This document shows, piece by piece, positions 1-5,097 of a stretch of DNA of 5,097 bases. The first letter of the stretch is position 1, and each line of letters starts with the position of its first letter. The notes under the pieces are model-generated. The model had not been told where the DNA came from. It saw only the letters and a program-made list of their open reading frames with translations, and did not search any database. The translations under genes were made by a program, and so were the position numbers. The DNA lies in assembly GCA_019751475.1 (NCBI GenBank), contig JAIENH010000697.1, positions 1 through 5,097 on the forward strand, given 5' to 3'. The stretch comes from Cyclobacteriaceae bacterium. Its GTDB lineage: Bacteria > Bacteroidota > Bacteroidia > Cytophagales > Cyclobacteriaceae.

Positions 1-2
1 GG

Positions 3-1007
3 GCCGGTGTACCCTTGATTGAAATTGTCACCGAGCCCGTGCTGACGAGTTCGGAAGAGGCGGGAGCATTTCTGTTGGAAGTGCGAAAGTTGGTGCGCTA
101 CCTGGATATCTGTGATGGAAACATGGAAGAAGGCTCGCTGCGGTGCGATGCTAACGTGTCGATCATGCTGGCAGATGCAACTGAGTTTGGCAAGAAAGTG
201 GAGATTAAGAATATGAACTCGATTCGCAACGTGCAGCGGGCCATCGACAATGAAATTGCAAGACAAATCACAGAGGTTGAGAAAGGCCGCGCTATTATCT
301 CGGAGACACGAACCTACGATGCCAACCTTGACAAGACTTTTGGTATGCGCACAAAAGAAGAACTGAACGACTATCGCTACTTCCCTGACCCTGACCTTAG
401 CCCAATGGAAGTGTCAGACGCATGGCTGGAGAAAATCCGTTCGCACATGCCCTTGCTACCCGACCAGTTAAAGCAAAAATTAATTTCCGATTATCAATTG
501 CCTGCCTACGATGCCCAGGTGCTCACCGATGAAAAAGAGATTGCCTTTTATTTCATGGAGATTTGCACGCACACCACCAACTTTAAGGCAGCCAGCAACT
601 GGATGATGGGGCCGGTGAAATCGTACTTGAACGACAAATCTGTTTCTGTGCAGAATTTTCCCATCACCCCCGCAATGATGGCTTCGTTAATTGCTATTAT
701 TGATGAAGGAGTTGTTAATTTTTCCGTGGCTTCGCAGAAGATATTTCCGGTCATGGCCGAGCATCCGGACAAATCGCCCAAAGCAATTGCGAAAGAACTT
801 GACTTGATCCAGGAAAGTGACGCATCCACGCTGGTGCCAATTGTTGATCAGGTGATAAAAGAGTTTCCGCTAAAAGTGGAAGAGTACAAAAATGGAAAGA
901 AAGGAATCGTCAGCATGTTTATGGGTGAAGTAATGAAACGCACCAAGGGCAATGCTGATCCTAAACTATCGACTGAATTGTTGACTAAAAAATTGAATGA
1001 ATTATGA
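3..1007 (+). CDS. gatB: Asp/Glu-tRNA(Asn/Gln) amidotransferase subunit B, 3' part (5'-truncated by window edge)
   Basis: GatB is the tRNA-binding and kinase subunit of the cytoplasmic GatCAB complex. The complex converts mischarged Glu-tRNA(Gln) and/or Asp-tRNA(Asn) to Gln-tRNA and Asn-tRNA using glutamine-derived ammonia and ATP. The reading frame is already open at position 3, where it reads AGVPLIEIVTEP, a GatB signature, so the TTG at 15 is an internal leucine codon and not a start. Other hallmarks are EEGSLRCDANVSI (about 126-164), KNMNS (207-221) and DYRYFPDPDL (369-398) in the cradle domain. A helical region follows, and then a YqeY-like tail ending with GEVMKRTKGNADP (about 921-959). 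About 335 residues are visible against roughly 475-490 for the family, so about the first 30% lies outside the window. The frame is intact to the TGA stop, which overlaps the next gene's ATG (ATGA). The gene identity is secure; whether it serves Asn, Gln or both cannot be read from this subunit. Confidence 0.98.
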   Translation, partial: AGVPLIEIVTEPVLTSSEEAGAFLLEVRKLVRYLDICDGNMEEGSLRCDANVSIMLADATEFGKKVEIKNMNSIRNVQRAIDNEIARQITEVEKGRAIISETRTYDANLDKTFGMRTKEELNDYRYFPDPDLSPMEVSDAWLEKIRSHMPLLPDQLKQKLISDYQLPAYDAQVLTDEKEIAFYFMEICTHTTNFKAASNWMMGPVKSYLNDKSVSVQNFPITPAMMASLIAIIDEGVVNFSVASQKIFPVMAEHPDKSPKAIAKELDLIQESDASTLVPIVDQVIKEFPLKVEEYKNGKKGIVSMFMGEVMKRTKGNADPKLSTELLTKKLNEL

Positions 1008-2125
1008 ATCGAAACTATGTGTTCTTACTCCTGCTGATGGCTTGTGGCGGTAAAGAGGAAGGTACCGAGCTTACCATCACAGGCAAAATAAAATATCCAG
1101 CTCCGGGGATTGTTGAAATTCGTGAACTGCGCAACGATGATAAACTGGCTTTTCGCGATACAGCCCACCTTCGCGCCAACGGCACATTTGAGAAGAAGAT
1201 TCGTGTGAAAGAGCCAGGCTTTTATCAGCTAAATATTTTGAAACGCCAATACGTGAACGTGATTCTTGACAAGAGCAATATTGAAGTGCTGGCTGATGGC
1301 AACGATCCCATGGGTCGCTTTGAGATCAAAGGCTCTCCTGATGAAGAGTTGGGTATTCAAGTTCAAAAGATTATCCAGTCAGTGCAAAACGCTCCGGAGA
1401 TGCAGGCGTTGGAAGTAGAATTTCAGAAAGCCGTGCAGGAAAATAACGAAGAAAAAATCAGGGCCGCACAACAGAGATATCTCGATATGATGAAAGTTGC
1501 AGCCGACCAGGCGGCAGGTCTTATCAAGCAACAGCCTCCTTCATTGGGTCTCATTAATATTCTGCAAAACAGCGGGGTACTTGACCGCGATCAATATTTG
1601 GATACCTATGCAGTAGTTGCAGATAAGTTTAGAACGGAGTGGCCCAATCATCCGTATGCCAAGGAGTTTGTACAGTTTGTTGACAAGTTGAAACTAACAG
1701 CCATCGGGCAGCCCGCCCCGGAGATTTCACTTCCCAACCCAGACGGAAAAATGATCAGCCTGTCCTCATTCAAAGGCAAGTATGTGCTCGTGGATTTTTG
1801 GGCTAAGTGGTGCACACCTTGTCGCAAAGAAAATCCTAACGTAGTTAATGCGTACCACCAGTTTAAGGACAAAGGATTTGATATTTTGGGAGTGTCCTTA
1901 GACCGGACACGTGAAGATTGGATGAAGGCCATCCAGGAAGACGGACTAGTGTGGAACCACGTGTCAGACCTGAAGTACTTCGACTCGCAGGCCGCTCGCG
2001 ATTATAATATCACGGGCATACCATTCTCCATTTTGGTTGATCCGGCAGGTATCATTGTGGCCAAGAATTTGCGCGGCCCCGCTCTTCAAAAGAAATTGTC
2101 GGAAGTATTGAATAAAAACTTATGA
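1004..2125 (+). CDS. TlpA/ResA-type thiol-disulfide oxidoreductase lipoprotein (DUF4369 + thioredoxin fold)
   Basis: This is a predicted membrane-anchored, periplasm-facing thiol-disulfide oxidoreductase of 373 residues. The N-terminus is a short lipoprotein signal peptide with lipobox LLMAC, making Cys14 the lipidated residue. Residues 22-110 resemble DUF4369, the beta-rich domain common at the N-terminus of Bacteroidota TlpA proteins. Residues 112-225 are mainly helical and rich in Gln, Glu and Ala. Residues 235-370 form the AhpC/TSA-thioredoxin domain. Its active site is WCTPC (Cys270 and Cys273, at 1811-1822), preceded by VLVDFWAK, and the cis-proline sits in TGIP (Pro340). Cys14, 270 and 273 are the only cysteines. 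The start at 1004 is chosen because it gives the signal peptide directly and overlaps the gatB stop as ATGA; no Shine-Dalgarno sequence is visible, so expression is probably by translational coupling. Relatives reduce disulfides in cytochrome c maturation or in other envelope proteins; the client here is not evident. Confidence 0.94.
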   Translation: MNRNYVFLLLLMACGGKEEGTELTITGKIKYPAPGIVEIRELRNDDKLAFRDTAHLRANGTFEKKIRVKEPGFYQLNILKRQYVNVILDKSNIEVLADGNDPMGRFEIKGSPDEELGIQVQKIIQSVQNAPEMQALEVEFQKAVQENNEEKIRAAQQRYLDMMKVAADQAAGLIKQQPPSLGLINILQNSGVLDRDQYLDTYAVVADKFRTEWPNHPYAKEFVQFVDKLKLTAIGQPAPEISLPNPDGKMISLSSFKGKYVLVDFWAKWCTPCRKENPNVVNAYHQFKDKGFDILGVSLDRTREDWMKAIQEDGLVWNHVSDLKYFDSQAARDYNITGIPFSILVDPAGIIVAKNLRGPALQKKLSEVLNKNL

Positions 2126-2883
2126 ACAGAGCCATTGTCTTCTCGGTAGCATTTACATTCCTTCTCTTAGCCTGCTCACCAGCCCGTAAGGAAACGAAGG
2201 CTATCGGCTATGAGATGAAAAAATTCCAGGTGGAATCTATGAAGGGCTGCAGCTCAGACACGCTGCCCTGTGCGCACTACACAGTGGAGTATCCGGAGTT
2301 CTCAGGATTGGATACAGCTGTGGTCACTTCTCTTCGCAACAGGATCAACTTCTACCTGAGCGGTGGTGTGGAAGGCGAAGTGAAACCAATCGAGACACTG
2401 GGCAATGATTTTATCAGCGAATACCAGAACTTCAAAAAAGAGAGCCCCGACTACTCCAACGGCTGGTCGTTTGAAGCAGTGATCAGCGTGCTCACCTTAA
2501 CTGATAGCCTCATCAGTCTTCAGATGGATGAATATTCTTTTGCCGGAGGTGCTCATCCCAACAGCAACATCACCTTCATAAACTTCCGGCCCGCTACCGG
2601 GGCTACTGTCACCCTCGATGATATTTTTAAGGAAGGAAGCCTCGATGCGTTGACGCGAATAGGAGAGGAGGTCTTCCGCAAGGAGCATGACCTGGCCGAC
2701 ACTACCTCCCTGGAGGCGAGCGGGTTTTGGTTTGAGAACGATGTCTTTGTGCTCAACGATAATTACGGCTTCACACCCGAAGGAATCATCTTCTATTTCA
2801 ACAGCTACGAAGTGGCGCCTTACGCTATGGGTCCTACCAAGGTATTCATTCCAACCGAGCGCTTACGCGAATGGTTGAAGTGA
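2122..2883 (+). CDS. Small lipoprotein with DUF4163/DUF3298-like (RsiV/PdaC-type) domains
   Basis: This is a 253-residue predicted lipoprotein. The signal peptide is MNRAIVFSVAFTFLLLAC, with lipobox LLAC and lipid-attached Cys18. Residues about 40-135 look like a DUF4163-type segment (HYTVEYPEFSGLD, then a strand-rich stretch). Residues about 136-250 resemble DUF3298: AGGAHPNSN (141-149), then a strand and TGATVTLDDIF (159-169), a helix, NYGFTPEGIIFYFNSYEVAP (214-233), and a final strand ending in IPTERLREWL. These folds are known from RsiV, the lysozyme-binding anti-sigma factor, and from PdaC, a peptidoglycan deacetylase. Most Bacteroidota members have no assigned function, and no catalytic deacetylase domain is present. 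The mature part has exactly two cysteines, Cys43 and Cys50, close enough to form a disulfide. The start overlaps the preceding stop as ATGA, so the gene is probably co-translated with the thioredoxin-fold lipoprotein. The domain call is by motif memory, with moderate certainty on the DUF4163 half. Confidence 0.87.
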   Translation: MNRAIVFSVAFTFLLLACSPARKETKAIGYEMKKFQVESMKGCSSDTLPCAHYTVEYPEFSGLDTAVVTSLRNRINFYLSGGVEGEVKPIETLGNDFISEYQNFKKESPDYSNGWSFEAVISVLTLTDSLISLQMDEYSFAGGAHPNSNITFINFRPATGATVTLDDIFKEGSLDALTRIGEEVFRKEHDLADTTSLEASGFWFENDVFVLNDNYGFTPEGIIFYFNSYEVAPYAMGPTKVFIPTERLREWLK

Positions 2884-2890
2884 CAAAAAA

Positions 2891-2924
2891 ATAACAGCGC
2901 CCTTCAACTTGAAGAGCGCTGCTA
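2891..2924 (-). terminator. Rho-independent terminator for the blaI-blaR1-like operon, possibly bidirectional
   Basis: This hairpin lies in the 50-base gap between two convergent genes. The arms are CAGCGC (2895-2900) with GCGCTG (2916-2921), then one C/A mismatch (2901/2915), then CTTC (2902-2905) with GAAG (2911-2914), around the loop AACTT (2906-2910). Read on the minus strand, the stem extends by a G-U, an A-U and a U-A pair and runs into TTATTTTTTT (complement of 2885-2894), a classic U-tract just after the metallopeptidase stop. Read on the plus strand, the downstream tract is weak (CTAAGAAATGTTTT). Termination of the gatB-side operon is therefore possible but less convincing. Confidence 0.78.
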
Positions 2925-2933
2925 AGAAATGTT

Positions 2934-4679
2934 TTAAAATGTCAGTTCCTCCGCTTTAAATCCGATAAACGAAAATACAACCTTGCCAGAAGATGCATCT
3001 ACTTTCAGCTTGTATTTCCCATCTGAATCGGTCACTGTGCCATTGGTGGTTCCTGCAACTACTATGTTCACTCCTGGCAGTGGAGCACCGGCAGAATTTT
3101 CGACTTTGCCAATAAGCCAGTTTTCGCCATCCGTCTCAGATTTTTGCAGTTTAACCTGCATCGCTTGATCAGGTAGACGGGGATTGTCGAGCGTGATAGT
3201 CGCGGTATTTCCAGTGCCCATTGAAAAGACTATGGGTAACACATAGCGCTGGTTAATAGGTTGGTGATTTTGTTTACCAGGATTCCAGGGAGGGCTCAGT
3301 TGAAGCACACGGATAGCCTCTTGATCGCAACCTTCTCCTATACCTTTTATTATGTTAAAGTCTGAAAGCGTACCATCTTTTTTTACGGTAAACTCAACAA
3401 ATACGCTTCCTTGTATTCCTTTCTGTCGCGCACTGAGCGGGTATTTCAGATTAGAGCCAATAAGCTGAAAGAATTCATCCATTCCATTTTTGGGTGATGC
3501 AGATTCTTCTACCACTGTAAACACTTCACCACCATCTACGCGAAGATCAGACGCAAACTTGGCTACGTTGCTTAAGATTACCCCGTTTACATTACCCGTT
3601 GGTTTTTTGAAAACATACATGGCCCTTACAAAATCCATTTTGCCTGCTTCATCGACAAGCTTAGTGATATCTTCCAGGCTTCCTTCAAAGTAAGTGAAGG
3701 TCTGATTGGGAAAATCCTGCTTGAGCTTCTTCAAGTCAGCGGCTACATTCGGTGGGTAATTGCCCACTTGCGTTACCGTGCTTTTTGAAATTTCATTGAT
3801 CACTTGCTCTTGACAGCCAATGAACAGGAAGATGAACAAGGCTCCCGTAGAGGCCAGCAACATTTTCCAGGTCTTGATTTTGTGTTTCATAGTATTCATC
3901 ATAATGATGCGTTTAAGGGTTAACGAACTTGTAAAGGGACTTACCATCGGATAGTTGACTTTCTGCAAGGTTACTTTGGCCAACAATTCACAATAGTCGT
4001 TGATGTCGTTGCGGCCTACGGACGCGTGATCGGCCTCAAACTCGTGGAGTTGTGCCAATTCTCTTTTATAGACCCAGATTAGCGGATTGAACCAGAAGAC
4101 GATGGTCATCAGATTGATAAGCAACAAATCAAATGAATGACCTCGCTGCACATGAATCAGTTCATGCGAAAGGATTTCTTGTTTTTCAACGGTAGTCAGC
4201 CCGTTTGTTTGCCCGATGAAAATGAAATGAAAGAACGAAAACGTTGCCTTTTCCTCCGCGGATTCGGCTACCCAGCAATTTCTCCACCTGTATTTCTTTG
4301 ATTGTATGATAAGCTTTACTAGAAGTGACAAACGAGTGAGGAACACTATCGTCAGTACCACAGCTATCGAGCCATACGCAATTAAAAATGGATTTATGGA
4401 TAACTGTTCATTTGTCGATTGGTTAAGTGCGGGTTCACCGATGAACAGTGTAGGAAGCATGGTTACATTCGTCAGGTCTTCAATAGATGGAATGATCTCC
4501 CTCGAAAAATCATTTTGTAAGTGAATAAACGGCAGCACCAACGAGAGTATCAGCGCTGTCATGAGATACAATCTCTTCAGGCTAAACTGTGTCTCTTTTC
4601 TCAGCAGCACCCAATACACCAGCATGAACAGCACGAGTGCGATGTTGGCTTCGAGCAGATAGTTTAGGAAGGTATTCAT
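2934..4679 (-). CDS. BlaR1-like M56 membrane metallopeptidase fused to TonB C-terminal and CarboxypepD_reg-like domains
   Basis: This is a predicted inner-membrane signal-transducing zinc protease of 581 residues, partner of the BlaI-like repressor encoded just upstream. Hydrophobic segments lie at about 11-26, 38-53 and 98-123, then 186-204 (probably a re-entrant or membrane-associated stretch) and 273-289. The zinc site is HELIH (His172, Glu173, His176), with a probable third ligand in HEFEAD (Glu215). Both motifs must face the same side, the cytoplasm by BlaR1 analogy. Positively charged KHKIKTWK (265-272) precedes the last membrane segment, which fits export of the rest. Residues 290-400 match nothing I recognise. 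Residues about 405-487 are a TonB_C domain (LKYPLSARQKGIQGSVFVEF, then PPWNPGK). Residues about 521-581 are a CarboxypepD_reg-like beta-sandwich (GAPLPGVNIVVAGTTNGTVT, then DSDGKY) that stops before its usual last strand. No penicillin-binding sensor domain is present. The ATG overlaps the repressor stop as ATGA. The family assignment is firm; the signal and substrate are inferred. Confidence 0.95.
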   Translation of the reverse strand: MNTFLNYLLEANIALVLFMLVYWVLLRKETQFSLKRLYLMTALILSLVLPFIHLQNDFSREIIPSIEDLTNVTMLPTLFIGEPALNQSTNEQLSINPFLIAYGSIAVVLTIVFLTRLSLLVKLIIQSKKYRWRNCWVAESAEEKATFSFFHFIFIGQTNGLTTVEKQEILSHELIHVQRGHSFDLLLINLMTIVFWFNPLIWVYKRELAQLHEFEADHASVGRNDINDYCELLAKVTLQKVNYPMVSPFTSSLTLKRIIMMNTMKHKIKTWKMLLASTGALFIFLFIGCQEQVINEISKSTVTQVGNYPPNVAADLKKLKQDFPNQTFTYFEGSLEDITKLVDEAGKMDFVRAMYVFKKPTGNVNGVILSNVAKFASDLRVDGGEVFTVVEESASPKNGMDEFFQLIGSNLKYPLSARQKGIQGSVFVEFTVKKDGTLSDFNIIKGIGEGCDQEAIRVLQLSPPWNPGKQNHQPINQRYVLPIVFSMGTGNTATITLDNPRLPDQAMQVKLQKSETDGENWLIGKVENSAGAPLPGVNIVVAGTTNGTVTDSDGKYKLKVDASSGKVVFSFIGFKAEELTF

Positions 4680-5047
4680 GATTTTTTGCTTTTTAATGCT
4701 TTCAATTGCTTCATCAATTCATCAATGTCATTCACACTTAGTTTTTCCTCCTTCGCAAAGAAGGAGACCAGGTTTTGAAACGAACCGTTGAAGTGTCCTT
4801 TCACCAGGTTGCCGAGGTAGAAGTGGCGGTACTTGTCTTTTGATATGAGCGGATAGTACTCGTGCGTTTTGCCATAGGCTTTGTATCCTACAAATCCTTT
4901 TTTCTCCAGGATGCGCACAATGGTGGACACTGTGTTGTAAGCCGGCTTGGGGTCGGGCAGTTTTTCAACAATGTCTTTTACGAAGGCCTTTTCGAGCGAC
5001 CATAGTACCTGCATTACCTGGTCTTCGGCCCGGGTCATTTCTTTCAT
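4676..5047 (-). CDS. BlaI/MecI-family transcriptional repressor
   Basis: This is a 123-residue cytoplasmic winged-helix repressor, the usual length for BlaI/MecI (about 120-130). It opens with MTRAEDQVMQVLWSLEKAFV, the family's first helices. The recognition helix is in PAYNTVSTIVRILEKKGFV (35-53), and the wing is YKAYGKTHEYYPLIS (55-69). The C-terminal helices (from about 71) form the dimerisation part and include LVSFFAKEEKLS (93-104), which aligns with the region where BlaR1 signalling cleaves staphylococcal BlaI. By family knowledge it binds DNA as a dimer at dyads in its own promoter and is inactivated when the membrane metallopeptidase is triggered. Two candidate dyads lie directly upstream. 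The chosen ATG (5045-5047) gives the standard N-terminus; an alternative ATG three codons in is possible. No Shine-Dalgarno sequence is seen. The stop overlaps the next gene's ATG, so repressor and protease are probably translated together. Confidence 0.96.
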   Translation of the reverse strand: MKEMTRAEDQVMQVLWSLEKAFVKDIVEKLPDPKPAYNTVSTIVRILEKKGFVGYKAYGKTHEYYPLISKDKYRHFYLGNLVKGHFNGSFQNLVSFFAKEEKLSVNDIDELMKQLKALKSKKS

Positions 5048-5063
5048 AACGAAATATTTAGGT
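5048..5063. promoter_or_regulatory. Candidate BlaI-type operator, dyad 2
   Basis: AACGAAATATTTAGGT is an imperfect dyad sitting directly against the start codon and over the probable transcription start. Compared on the minus strand with dyad 1, ACCTAAATATTTCGTT matches AACTAAAGTATTAGTT at 11 of 16 positions, including the CTAA and GTT cores. Its centre is 20 bp from that of dyad 1, close to two helical turns, so two repressor dimers could bind the same face of the DNA. It is weaker than dyad 1 and less certain. Confidence 0.45.
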
Positions 5064-5064
5064 G

Positions 5065-5095
5065 TAAAACTAATACTTTAGTTATATGATGCAAA
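5065..5095 (-). promoter_or_regulatory. Candidate Bacteroidota-type promoter of the blaI-blaR1-like operon
   Basis: On the minus strand, TTTG (complement of 5092-5095) fits the -33 element. After 19 bases comes TAGTTTTA (complement of 5065-5072), which matches the Bacteroidota -7 consensus TAnnTTTG at five of six fixed positions. This would place transcription start near 5058-5061 and leave a leader of only about 11-14 bases before the ATG at 5047. The placement relies on consensus only, and the sequence is AT-rich, so a chance match is possible. The overlap with both dyads supports it. Confidence 0.5.
5068..5083. promoter_or_regulatory. Candidate BlaI-type operator, dyad 1
   Basis: AACTAATACTTTAGTT is a perfect inverted repeat with 6-bp arms (AACTAA and TTAGTT) around the 4-base centre TACT. 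It overlaps the candidate -7 element and lies 20 bases upstream of the BlaI-like start codon. This suits steric blocking of RNA polymerase by a dimeric repressor. It differs from the TACA/TGTA half-sites of Gram-positive BlaI/MecI operators, so recognition by this repressor is inferred from position and symmetry. Confidence 0.6.
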
Positions 5096-5097
5096 TG

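Noticed and set aside
15..17. TTG at 15 as a start codon for the first gene
   Set aside because: The frame is open upstream to position 3 and reads AGVP before Leu-Ile-Glu-Ile, matching the interior of GatB; the true start lies outside the window.
548..829. Minus-strand open frame of 93 codons inside gatB
   Set aside because: It lies wholly antisense to a strongly conserved gene, has no recognisable protein features and has no upstream signals; it is a shadow frame.
1892..1910. Perfect inverted repeat GTGTCC-N7-GGACAC inside the thioredoxin-fold gene
   Set aside because: It lies in the conserved VSLDRTRE coding stretch, has no T-tract, and can be explained by codon choice; 6-bp arms occur by chance in a gene of this length.
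1648..1932. Minus-strand open frame of 94 codons inside the thioredoxin-fold gene
   Set aside because: It is antisense to the conserved active-site region and shows no domain or signal peptide.
2497..2756. Overlapping minus-strand frames, and a plus-strand +1 frame at 2687-2878, in the DUF3298-like gene
   Set aside because: The main frame carries a signal peptide, lipobox and DUF3298 motifs; the others have none and overlap one another.
3888..3902. Internal start (Met260, Met261 or Met264) giving a separate TonB_C lipoprotein
   Set aside because: No ribosome-binding context or promoter is visible, and the frame is continuous with the protease domain; the lipobox is reported as a finding, but a separate gene is not supported.
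2983..4524. Several short plus-strand open frames opposite the M56 protease gene
   Set aside because: All are antisense to recognisable protease, TonB_C or beta-sandwich coding sequence and have no features of their own.
2934..5047. Calling the minus-strand pair a beta-lactam resistance system
   Set aside because: No beta-lactamase or penicillin-binding sensor domain is present in the window; only the BlaI/BlaR1 signalling framework is shared.

Overview
The window looks like a chromosomal segment from a Bacteroidota bacterium, most likely a Cytophagales-type member; the order is a guess from protein style. The clues are a DUF4369-plus-thioredoxin (TlpA/ResA-type) lipoprotein, a DUF3298-type lipoprotein, an M56 (BlaR1-like) metallopeptidase carrying a TonB C-terminal domain and a CarboxypepD_reg-like domain, no recognisable Shine-Dalgarno sequences, and a promoter that fits the Bacteroidota -33/-7 pattern. 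I see no tRNA, rRNA, CRISPR array, insertion sequence or other mobile element, and coding density is close to complete.

Layout: positions 1-2883 hold three plus-strand genes joined by 4-base ATGA overlaps. They are the 3' two-thirds of gatB (subunit B of the Asp/Glu-tRNA amidotransferase, start lost at the window edge), a membrane-anchored thiol-disulfide oxidoreductase lipoprotein, and a small DUF4163/DUF3298-like lipoprotein. Positions 2884-2933 are a short convergent gap with a hairpin terminator whose T-tract faces the minus-strand operon. Positions 2934-5047 hold a two-gene minus-strand operon, also joined by ATGA: a BlaI/MecI-family repressor (upstream) and a 581-residue BlaR1-like membrane metallopeptidase (downstream). 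Positions 5048-5097 hold the operon's control region: a probable promoter overlapped by two related 16-bp dyads whose centres are 20 bp apart.

How it fits together: the minus-strand pair is a BlaI-BlaR1-type signalling cassette. By family analogy, an envelope signal activates the membrane zinc protease, the BlaI-like dimer is inactivated, and the dyads at its own promoter are freed. The usual penicillin-binding sensor is absent, however. In its place are an unrecognised segment (about 290-400), a TonB_C fold and a beta-sandwich domain, so the signal is probably not a beta-lactam bound in the classical way. This cassette is the most interesting part of the window. In the plus-strand operon, the DUF3298-like lipoprotein has exactly two cysteines in its mature part and is co-translated with a thioredoxin-fold lipoprotein, which suggests a possible enzyme-client pair.
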